From: Erysipelotrichaceae bacterium | Lineage (GTDB): Bacteria; Bacillota_I; Bacilli_A; Erysipelotrichales; Erysipelotrichaceae | Assembly (NCBI GenBank): GCA_017512625.1 | Contig: JAFWFB010000147.1 | Location: 1-7,790 of the forward strand | Reading direction: 5' to 3' | DNA length: 7,790 nucleotides | In this document: one piece after another, positions 1 to 5,264 of the stretch | How the letters are laid out: each line of letters starts with the position of its first letter | How positions within the stretch are numbered: position 1 is the first letter of the stretch | The notes under the pieces: model-generated | Database searches by the model: none | Told to the model about the DNA's origin: nothing | What the model saw: only the letters and a program-made list of their open reading frames with translations | Position numbers and translations under genes: made by a program

Positions 1-1104
1 ATCAGCGATGTCAACCGTCTGATCAATCTGCTTGAAGCTTTGAATATTCATGTTACCAAAAACGAGGATAATCTAATCATCGATCCAAGCGATATCAAAA
101 ATGTTGTTCTCGATCATGAGGATGTTTCCAAGCTAAGAGCCAGCTATTATTTCATGGGGGCCCTGCTTGGCAGGTTTAAATATGTCAAGATCAAGATGCC
201 TGGCGGATGCGATCTGGGTCCTAGACCGATCGATTATCACTTGAAGGGATTTGAAGCTCTGGGTGCTACAGTTGAATATGATAATGAATATTACACCATC
301 TACGCAGATGAGATTGTAGGCAATCACATCTACCTCGATTTCCCAAGTGTCGGTGCAACGATCAACATCATCCTGGCAGCCGTTCATTGCAAGGGTCGTA
401 TGATCCTGGAAAATGCTGCCAAGGAGCCGGAGATCATCGATGTCATCACCATGCTCAATAAGATGGGAGCCAAGATCAGAGGAGCCGGTACCAACGAGAT
501 CATCGTTGACGGCGTGGAAAAACTCGGCGGTTGCTTCCATGAGATCATTCCGGACCGCATCGAAAGCGGAACCTATATCCTGATGGCTGCTGCCATGGCT
601 TCCGAAGTCAAGGTAACCAATGTCATACCGCAACATATCGAGTCACTGCTTCTAAAACTCAAGGAGATGGGTGTCAAGATGGATATCGGCATCGACAGCG
701 TTACCGTTTATCATTCGGAAAATCTTAAGGCTGTCAACGTCAAGACCCAGCCATATCCGGGCTTTGCTACCGATCTGCAGGCACCGATCAGTGTCCTGCT
801 CACCCAGGCTGAAGGTGTCAGTGAAGTGGAAGAGACCATCTATAAGGAACGTAACAAACACTGTTTCGAACTGGAAAAGATGGGTGCCAAGACCAGGATC
901 GAGAGCAATCACTTCATGTTTGAAGGACCATGCAAACTCAAGGGCTGTGAAGTTGAAGCGACTGACCTTAGAGCCGGTGCAGCCATGATCATCGCCGGAC
1001 TGATCGCTGAAGGATGCACGACTATCACCAATGCTTATCATATCTATCGTGGATACGAAGGAATAAAGGAAAAACTTACAGCCTTAGGTGCCGTAGTCAA
1101 ATAA
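1..1104 (+). CDS. murA: UDP-N-acetylglucosamine 1-carboxyvinyltransferase (MurA), 5' end missing
   Basis: MurA transfers enolpyruvate from PEP to UDP-GlcNAc, the first committed step of peptidoglycan synthesis, in the cytoplasm. The frame is open from base 1 (reading ISDVNRLINLLEALNIHV) to a TAA at 1102-1104. About 45-50 N-terminal residues of the usual ~420 lie outside the window, and the TTG at 40 is not the start. The catalytic loop reads PGGCDLGPRPIDYH, with the PEP-binding cysteine encoded at 208-210 and the loop arginine three residues further on. PYPGFATDLQ carries the conserved catalytic aspartate (Asp305 in E. coli numbering). DLRAGAAM and YHIYRGYEG near the C-terminus carry the conserved arginines. 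A cysteine at the active site predicts fosfomycin sensitivity of this enzyme. Bacillota often have two MurA paralogues. The neighbourhood (rpmE-tdk-prfA downstream) suggests the murAB/murZ copy, but this is inference. The MFS gene follows after 15 bases. Confidence 0.96.
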   Translation: MSDVNRLINLLEALNIHVTKNEDNLIIDPSDIKNVVLDHEDVSKLRASYYFMGALLGRFKYVKIKMPGGCDLGPRPIDYHLKGFEALGATVEYDNEYYTIYADEIVGNHIYLDFPSVGATINIILAAVHCKGRMILENAAKEPEIIDVITMLNKMGAKIRGAGTNEIIVDGVEKLGGCFHEIIPDRIESGTYILMAAAMASEVKVTNVIPQHIESLLLKLKEMGVKMDIGIDSVTVYHSENLKAVNVKTQPYPGFATDLQAPISVLLTQAEGVSEVEETIYKERNKHCFELEKMGAKTRIESNHFMFEGPCKLKGCEVEATDLRAGAAMIIAGLIAEGCTTITNAYHIYRGYEGIKEKLTALGAVVK

Positions 1105-1119
1105 TAAACAGAGGTTATT

Positions 1120-2394
1120 ATGGAAAAAAGCAAGTTTACCAAATTGGAGAAATCCTGGATCCTGTACGATGTCGGAAACTCCGCCTTCACGATGCTGGCG
1201 TGTTCCCTGATCACCATCTGGTTTAAGGATATCGCTACGCAGGGTGGCCTGGATGCGGATGTCCAGACTTCCTATTGGGCTTATGTAGCAAGTATCGTAA
1301 CCGTCATCGTCGCCTTTATCGGACCGGTCTTTGGAACGGTAGCTGATAACAAAGGTTTCAAGAAGCCGGTCTTTACCACCTCGCTGATCATCGGTGTGCT
1401 GGGATGTCAGCTGCTGGGATTCATCAATTCCTGGTTTGCTTTCCTGGTGGTATTCATCATCGCCAAGACCGCCTATTCTTCATCTTTAGTCTTCTATGAT
1501 GCCATGGTAACTGATGTTACTACGCCAGAGAGGATGGACGAGGTATCATCCCATGGTTTTGCCTGGGGCTACATCGGCAGTTGTATTCCTTTCCTGATCT
1601 GTCTGGTTGCCTATATGGCCGGCGAGGGTATGCTTGGTGCGGCCCTGGCAGCGATCATCAGCAAGAAGACAGCCAGGATCATCGGCTTTACCGTCACTGC
1701 CATCTGGTGGTTTGCGGTATCGGTACCGCTACTTAAGAATTATAAGCAGATCTATTATGTCGAAAGACAAAAGGGTGCAGTCATGGAGGTCTTCTCCCGC
1801 CTGGGCAAGACCATCAAATATATCGTTTCCCATAACCGGAAGGTAATGTTATTCCTTGTTGCCTTCTTCCTCTATATCGATGGCGTCAATACCATCATTG
1901 ATAATGCGATCAATATCGGCACGGACTTAAAGCTCAATACCGTCGGACAGGTCATCTTCCTGCTGGCAACGCAGGTCGTAGCCTTTGCCTTTGCCCTGTT
2001 GTTTGCGAGACTTTCCAAGCGCTTTAAGACCGGTACCCTGATCGAGATCTGTATCTTCGGTTATCTGCTGGTTGCATTATATGCCCTGACTTTAAGCAAC
2101 CTTTGGCAGTTTGGTATCATGGCCTTTGGTGTCGGAATGTTCCAGGGTAGTATCCAGGCCCTGTCCAGAGCCTACTATGGAAAGATCATCCCGGCGGAAA
2201 AAGCCGGTGAATACTTCGGTATCTACGATATCTTCTCCAAGGGCGCTTCGTTCTTAGGCTCATTCCTGATCGGTGTAGTCAAGGGCGTTACCGGCGAGAT
2301 CACGATCGCTGTCGGATCCCTGGCCTTCTTCTTCCTGGCCGGTTTAGTGATCTTCTATGTAGCCGACAGGACACCGTTGGGCGAAAAAGAATAA
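1120..2394 (+). CDS. MFS transporter, UMF1 (Atg22-like) family
   Basis: A 424-residue polytopic membrane protein with about 12 hydrophobic segments, the usual MFS layout. Clear ones lie near residues 17-36, 53-74, 84-102, 104-122, 148-168, 187-204, 242-258, 275-297, 307-325, 330-348, 374-392 and 396-415. The N-terminal KSWILYDVGNSAFTM matches the family's W-x-x-Y-D-x-x-N-S-A-F signature. GPVFGTVADNKGFKKP (68-83) is a motif-A-like loop between helices 2 and 3. YIDGVNTIIDNAI (252-264) matches the family's Y-x-D-G-V-x-T-I block, and EYFGIYDIFSKGASFLG (364-380) is the usual C-terminal signature. The family is named after yeast vacuolar Atg22, an amino-acid effluxer; bacterial substrates are mostly unknown, so I assign none. 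The ATG at 1120 has AGAGG at 1110-1114, five bases upstream. It may be cotranscribed with murA. All eight tryptophans are TGG, which matters for the dus TGA below. Confidence 0.9.
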   Translation: MEKSKFTKLEKSWILYDVGNSAFTMLACSLITIWFKDIATQGGLDADVQTSYWAYVASIVTVIVAFIGPVFGTVADNKGFKKPVFTTSLIIGVLGCQLLGFINSWFAFLVVFIIAKTAYSSSLVFYDAMVTDVTTPERMDEVSSHGFAWGYIGSCIPFLICLVAYMAGEGMLGAALAAIISKKTARIIGFTVTAIWWFAVSVPLLKNYKQIYYVERQKGAVMEVFSRLGKTIKYIVSHNRKVMLFLVAFFLYIDGVNTIIDNAINIGTDLKLNTVGQVIFLLATQVVAFAFALLFARLSKRFKTGTLIEICIFGYLLVALYALTLSNLWQFGIMAFGVGMFQGSIQALSRAYYGKIIPAEKAGEYFGIYDIFSKGASFLGSFLIGVVKGVTGEITIAVGSLAFFFLAGLVIFYVADRTPLGEKE

Positions 2395-2428
2395 AGATAC
2401 TTTAAATCAAAAGATTTATATATAGAAT

Positions 2429-2454
2429 AAAAGAGTATTGAAAAATACTCTTTT
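2429..2454 (+). terminator. GAAA-loop hairpin between the MFS gene and hslO, probable intrinsic terminator
   Basis: A perfect 11-bp inverted repeat: left arm AAAAGAGTATT at 2429-2439, loop GAAA (GNRA type) at 2440-2443, right arm AATACTCTTTT at 2444-2454. The right arm ends in four T and is followed by AAACAG, so the U-tract is short and mostly part of the stem. The stem is A/T-rich. The left arm begins with an A-run, so the element could also work on the opposite strand. It fits a terminator for the murA-MFS transcript. Because the hslO ribosome binding site (AGGAGG, 2459-2464) starts only five bases after the hairpin, a role in the hslO 5' leader is also possible. Confidence 0.6.
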
Positions 2455-2458
2455 AAAC

Positions 2459-2464
2459 AGGAGG
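2459..2464 (+). promoter_or_regulatory. hslO ribosome binding site, directly after a hairpin
   Basis: AGGAGG, a full Shine-Dalgarno match, lies five bases before the ATG at 2470 and five bases after the hairpin ending at 2454. I find no convincing -35/-10 pair for hslO in 2395-2428. The A/T-rich stretch there contains TATATA and TAGAAT but nothing like TTGACA at a workable distance. Confidence 0.8.
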
Positions 2465-2469
2465 CATTA

Positions 2470-3366
2470 ATGAATTCCTATATTAAGACAGCTTTGGTAC
2501 TCAATGAGCATGCCCGCGTCTACTTCGCCGATAGCAAGCAGATGGTCGAGGATGCACGAAAGATACATGGATTATATCCGACATCCATGGCGGCTTTAGG
2601 CCGTACCATGACCATGGCAGCGATCATGGCCCAGATGTATAAGGACGAGGAAGAGAAAGTCGATATCTCGATCAATGGCGGCGGACCGATCGGTACGATC
2701 ATGGTCTCAGCCATGAAAAACGGTGATGTCAAAGGATTTGTTGGCGACCGTACCATTTATCTCAAATATAATGACGGTAATAAACTGGCAGTTGGTCTGG
2801 CAGTAGGGACTGATGGTTATCTTAAGGTCACCCGTCATGAGATCAGACAGAATTTCAGTGGCGAAGTCGCCTTGGTAAGCGGTGAGATCGCTGAAGATTT
2901 TGCGTCTTATTTCATGCAATCGGAACAGGTCCCTTCGATCGTTTCCCTTGGTGTACTGGTCGATACCGATACCACCACCAAGGCTGCAGGCGGACTGGTA
3001 ATTCAGTTATTGCCCGGACATGAGGAAGCGGATATCGTCTATCTGGAAAACATGTTAAAGACCTTAAAGCCGATCTCTACGATCTTAGATGAAGGAACGG
3101 ATTTCGATACCCTGATGAAGGAACTTTTCCCTGATTATGTCTATCTCGATGAATATCCGATCCGTTATCACTGCGATTGCAGCAAAGACCGCTTCAAGGC
3201 AGCACTGACTACCCTGGATATCAAGGACCTGGAAGAGATCCTTGATCAGGATGGCAAGGTCGACATCAAGTGCGAGTACTGCAACAAGGAATATCATATC
3301 GATAAGGAAGAACTGGAAACAATCATCGACTATGCTCGAAATCAGAGACCTCAAATTCAAAAATGA
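2470..3366 (+). CDS. hslO: Redox-regulated molecular chaperone Hsp33
   Basis: Hsp33 is a cytoplasmic holdase chaperone. It is inactive when its four cysteines hold zinc, and is activated when oxidative stress plus unfolding releases the metal and forms disulfides. The product has 298 residues, typical for the family (~290). The N-terminal domain carries family features such as NGGGPIGTIMVSA (70-82) and the central GLAVGTDGYLKVTR. The C-terminal redox switch is intact: C235-x-C237 in YHCDCSKDRF and C268-x-x-C271 in KCEYCNKEYHI, the canonical CxC...CxxC spacing. AGGAGG sits five bases before the ATG. The stop is TGA (3364-3366), and the 298-residue length at that point supports TGA acting as a normal stop in this organism. 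The last 35 bases overlap the start of dus, so the two are probably translated from one message. hslO and dus are also near neighbours in many Bacilli. Confidence 0.96.
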   Translation: MNSYIKTALVLNEHARVYFADSKQMVEDARKIHGLYPTSMAALGRTMTMAAIMAQMYKDEEEKVDISINGGGPIGTIMVSAMKNGDVKGFVGDRTIYLKYNDGNKLAVGLAVGTDGYLKVTRHEIRQNFSGEVALVSGEIAEDFASYFMQSEQVPSIVSLGVLVDTDTTTKAAGGLVIQLLPGHEEADIVYLENMLKTLKPISTILDEGTDFDTLMKELFPDYVYLDEYPIRYHCDCSKDRFKAALTTLDIKDLEEILDQDGKVDIKCEYCNKEYHIDKEELETIIDYARNQRPQIQK

Positions 3367-4321
3367 CCTGTTGATTGCGCCGATGGCAGGCATCTCCAAC
3401 AACGCTTTTCTCAAACTGGCTCTTAAATACGGAGCCTCTTTGGTCTACAAGGAGATGATCAGCGACAAGGGTCTGGTCTACCGCAATCAGAAGACTTTGA
3501 AGATGCTTGAAGGCGATGATCTATATCCGGTTACATTACAGCTTTTCGGAAACGAGAAGGATTCGATGGTGGAAGCAGCCCGCTATGTCGATCAGAATAC
3601 CAATTACGCGATCATCGACATCAATATGGGCTGTCCGGTCAACAAGGTCGTTAGACAGGGTTCTGGTTCGGCCCTGATGCGCGATGAGGATAAGGCCGTC
3701 GATATCGTAAAGGGCATCGTAGAAAGCGTAAGCAAGCCGGTAACCGTCAAGATGCGTCTGGGCTACAGCGAAAGGGAGATGAATTATCTAAGCCTTTCCA
3801 GAAAGCTGGAAGATGTCGGGGTCAGTGCCATCACGCTTCATGGCCGTACCCGCAGCCAGATGTATGATGGAAAAAGCGACTGGAGCCATGTAAAGATCCT
3901 CAAGGATAACCTGCATATCCCGGTCATCGGCAATGGCGATGTCTTAAGTCTCGATGATTACCTTAACTGAAAGAAAGAGACTGGCGCGGATGCGATCATG
4001 ATCGGCCGGGGGATCATCGGCCGTCCTTACCTGATCAGGGAGATAAGCAATTATCTCGATGGCAAGGAAAGCGAACCGATCAGTGTTGATGAGATCCTTG
4101 ACATGTGCCTGGAGCATGCCTATCAGCTGGTTGAGCTAAAAGGCGAAAAGGTCGCCATCAGGGAATTTCGGGGCATTGGTGTCCATTACCTTAAAGGCCT
4201 TAAAAACAGTACCTATTACAAGAACGCCTTTATCTATGTCGATACCTTCGACAAACTGAAAGAACTGATCGAAAACTACCGGGCAAGCCTCAAGGAAAAG
4301 GATATTGTACAAGATTGCTAG
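3332..4321 (+). pseudogene. dus: tRNA-dihydrouridine synthase (DusB-like), interrupted by an in-frame TGA
   Basis: Dus enzymes use FMN and NADPH to reduce uridines in the tRNA D-loop. The start is ATG at 3332 (MLEIRDLKFKNDLLIAPMAG), inside the end of hslO and with only a weak upstream GGAA. Residues 1-212 are a good TIM-barrel half: APMAGISNNAF (16-26), catalytic Cys101 in INMGCPVNKV, KMRLGY with Lys140, LHGRTR with His170 and Arg172, and PVIGNGDV (197-204). Codon 213 is TGA (3968-3970). The same frame continues with KKETGADAIMIGRGIIGRP, the expected FMN-phosphate-binding segment, then the helical tRNA-binding domain (VELKGEKVAIREFRG, VHYLKGL) to TAG at 4319-4321. Read through, it would be 329 residues, the normal family length. 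A product ending at 212 would lack half the FMN phosphate site and the whole C-terminal domain, so it is unlikely to work. A fresh point mutation, a sequencing or assembly error, and programmed readthrough all remain possible; the first two are likelier. Confidence 0.85.
3968..3970 (+). other. In-frame TGA inside dus
   Basis: The codon context is CTT AAC TGA AAG AAA. Conserved family sequence lies on both sides in the same frame, so there is no frameshift. TGA is one base from TGG, CGA, AGA, GGA, TTA, TCA, TGT and TGC, so the ancestral residue cannot be read from the codon alone. The position is a helix just before the ETGADAIMIGRG segment, not an active-site position. Confidence 0.9.
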
Positions 4322-4337
4322 AAAAAACTTTTCTTTT
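4320..4337 (+). terminator. Weak A/T hairpin after dus, possible terminator
   Basis: AGAAAA (4320-4325), loop AAC, TTTTCT (4329-4334), then TTT. The 6-bp stem is nearly all A/T and the U-tract is short and broken by AAAAAT. It would be at best a leaky terminator. It also overlaps the likely -35 region of the rpmE promoter. Confidence 0.25.
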
Positions 4338-4356
4338 AAAAATAATATGTTATTAT
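4328..4356 (+). promoter_or_regulatory. Probable sigma-A promoter for rpmE (extended -10)
   Basis: The -10 is TATTAT at 4351-4356 (5 of 6 to consensus), preceded by TG at 4348-4349, giving the extended -10 form TGnTATTAT. The -35 is poor: CTTTTC at 4328-4333 with a 17-base spacer, in an A/T-rich tract. Extended -10 promoters tolerate a weak -35. The predicted start is near 4363, giving a leader of about 49 bases before the rpmE ATG. The spot is the only gap where a promoter for the rpmE transcript is expected. Confidence 0.5.
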
Positions 4357-4369
4357 ATATGAGCACTTA

Positions 4370-4395
4370 CTTTAGATTGACAAAGATATCTAAGG
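4370..4395 (+). promoter_or_regulatory. Hairpin in the rpmE 5' leader, candidate L31 autoregulatory element
   Basis: CTTTAGAT (4370-4377) can pair with ATCTAAGG (4388-4395) as an 8-bp stem with one U-G pair and a 10-base loop. It ends just before the purine-rich ribosome binding region (GGAAGGGAG, 4397-4405), which is six bases from the ATG. Ribosomal-protein genes are often controlled by leader structures bound by their own product, and L31 leader candidates have been described in several phyla. I cannot compare this with their models here, so the assignment is inference from position and pairing only. Confidence 0.35.
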
Positions 4396-4411
4396 CGGAA
4401 GGGAGATTATT

Positions 4412-4627
4412 ATGAAAAAGGGAATTCATCCAGAATACCATAAGGTGACTGTCGTTTGTACCAGCTGCGGAGCAACCTTCGAGACCGGTTCAACTACCGG
4501 CGCTAAGGAGATCCGTGTTGACACTTGCAGTCAATGCCATCCATTTTATACAGGTAAACAGAGATTCGCAACTGCTGCTGGTAGAATTGAAAAATTCAAT
4601 AAGAAATATGGATTAAATCAAAAGTAA
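4412..4627 (+). CDS. rpmE: 50S ribosomal protein L31, zinc-binding type
   Basis: L31 binds at the central protuberance of the large subunit and helps bridge it to the small subunit. The 71-residue product begins [16 protein letters not shown], the standard start. It has two cysteine pairs, C16-x-x-C19 and C39-x-x-C42 ([12 protein letters not shown]), so it is the zinc-containing (C+) form rather than the zinc-free form induced under zinc starvation. [11 protein letters not shown] near the end is the family's C-terminal block. GGGAG at 4401-4405 is the ribosome binding site. The TAA stop (4625-4627) is inside the left arm of the downstream terminator, so ribosomes finishing translation would cover part of that hairpin. 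The order rpmE-tdk-prfA-prmC is conserved in Bacillota. Confidence 0.97.
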   Translation: MKKGIHPEYHKVTVVCTSCGATFETGSTTGAKEIRVDTCSQCHPFYTGKQRFATAAGRIEKFNKKYGLNQK

Positions 4628-4649
4628 GAGCTGATCTCTTACTTTTTTT
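4621..4649 (+). terminator. Strong rho-independent terminator overlapping the end of rpmE
   Basis: Perfect 10-bp stem: AAAGTAAGAG (4621-4630) and CTCTTACTTT (4636-4645), loop CTGAT, followed by an unbroken T-run at 4643-4649 (its first three T are the end of the stem). It includes the rpmE stop codon. Only 16 bases separate the T-run from the tdk ATG at 4666, with no room for a promoter. Expression of tdk-prfA-prmC must therefore come from readthrough here or from a promoter whose transcript also crosses this hairpin. Confidence 0.85.
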
Positions 4650-4665
4650 CATTTGGAGTTAGTAT

Positions 4666-5262
4666 ATGGAAATGTATCGTAAGTATGATGAAGGCTTCGT
4701 AGAAGTCATCACCGGGTGTATGTTTGCGGGAAAGACAGAGGAACTGATCAGAAGGATCAAGATCTTTGAATTTGCCAAAAAGGATGTCATGATCTTTAAG
4801 CCGCGGATCGATAACCGCTACAGTGAAGACAAGGTCGTCTCGCATGCCGGAAGCAGTGTCAGCTCCTATGTTGTCGATAAGGCTTCCGAGATCCTGGATA
4901 TCGTCAAGGACCATCAGGCTGTCATCGCCGTTGATGAAGTACAATTCTTTGACGATGAGATCTGTGAGGTCGCCAATGAGCTTGCTGACCGCGGTTACCG
5001 GGTCATCTTAGCCGGTCTTGATACCGACTTTAGAGGCGAGCCGTTTGGACCGATGCCTAAGCTGATCACCCAGGCTGAATTTGTCACCAAACTTACTGCG
5101 GTGTGCAACGTCTGTGGCGCACCGGCGACCCGTACCCAGAGGATCATCAATGGCAAGCCTGCTTCCTACAATGATCCGGTCGTTCTGGTTGGAGCCAGTG
5201 AATCATATGAAGCGCGTTGCCGCCATCATCACGAAGTACCGGATAAGCCGGCAAGGAAATGA
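4666..5262 (+). CDS. tdk: Thymidine kinase (TK1 type)
   Basis: Phosphorylates thymidine to dTMP with ATP in the pyrimidine salvage pathway, as a cytoplasmic enzyme. The product has 198 residues, usual for bacterial TK1-type enzymes. The P-loop is [10 protein letters not shown] (17-26), a small variant of the common GPMFSGKSEE. DEVQFF (90-95) carries the Walker-B aspartate and the catalytic glutamate E91. [14 protein letters not shown] (115-128) is the family's conserved strand and loop. Zinc ligands are C147-x-x-C150 and C185-x-x-H188, and YEARC (181-185) is part of the thymidine-binding lasso. Start: ATG at 4666 with GGAG at 4655-4658, seven bases upstream; a second ATG at 4672 fits less well. 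The stop TGA at 5260-5262 lies two bases before the prfA start chosen here, so translation is likely coupled. Confidence 0.96.
   Translation: MEMYRKYDEGFVEVITGCMFAGKTEELIRRIKIFEFAKKDVMIFKPRIDNRYSEDKVVSHAGSSVSSYVVDKASEILDIVKDHQAVIAVDEVQFFDDEICEVANELADRGYRVILAGLDTDFRGEPFGPMPKLITQAEFVTKLTAVCNVCGAPATRTQRIINGKPASYNDPVVLVGASESYEARCRHHHEVPDKPARK
5253..5258 (+). promoter_or_regulatory. Ribosome binding site that decides the prfA start
   Basis: AAGGAA lies at the end of tdk. The upstream in-frame ATG at 5259 touches it with no spacer, so it cannot be used efficiently with this site. The second ATG at 5265 is six bases away, within the normal range. The start at 5265 is therefore preferred, removing residues M-N from the longer reading. 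Confidence 0.7.
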
Positions 5263-5264
5263 AT

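Noticed and set aside
133..636. Long minus-strand open frames opposite murA (also 652-1041), hslO (3085-3414), prfA/prmC (5991-6753) and degV (7223-7564)
   Set aside because: They mirror the coding frames of clearly real + strand genes, have no recognisable domains, and arise from the codon bias of the genuine genes.
40..1104. TTG at 40 as the start of murA
   Set aside because: The frame is open and MurA-like from base 1; about 45-50 residues of the family are missing upstream, so the gene simply enters from outside.
2395..2428. A promoter for hslO in the A/T-rich stretch after the MFS gene (TATATA, TAGAAT)
   Set aside because: No -35-like hexamer at 15-19 bases and no extended -10 TG; the boxes are what A/T-rich sequence gives by chance.
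3968..4023. Selenocysteine insertion at the dus TGA, with a hairpin at 4003-4023 as a SECIS
   Set aside because: The hairpin is short (5 bp) and too far downstream, and the codon is not at a catalytic or redox position in the Dus fold.
3998..4321. The second half of dus as an independent small gene starting at ATG 3998
   Set aside because: It is in frame with the upstream part, its first residues are the middle of a conserved Dus segment, and no ribosome binding site precedes 3998.
4136..4366. Minus-strand ORF running from the rpmE gap into dus
   Set aside because: Mostly antisense to conserved dus sequence, with no ribosome binding site or recognisable domain.
4377..4382. Perfect TTGACA, a -35 consensus, just before rpmE
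   Set aside because: A partner -10 would have to fall at about 4399-4406, which is the purine-rich ribosome binding site (AAGGGAG) and not TATAAT-like. The sequence is also part of the leader hairpin loop.
4587..4618. TTGAAA inside rpmE as a promoter for tdk
   Set aside because: The only -10-like sequences at workable spacing match 3-4 of 6 bases, and such a transcript would still cross the terminator at 4621-4649.
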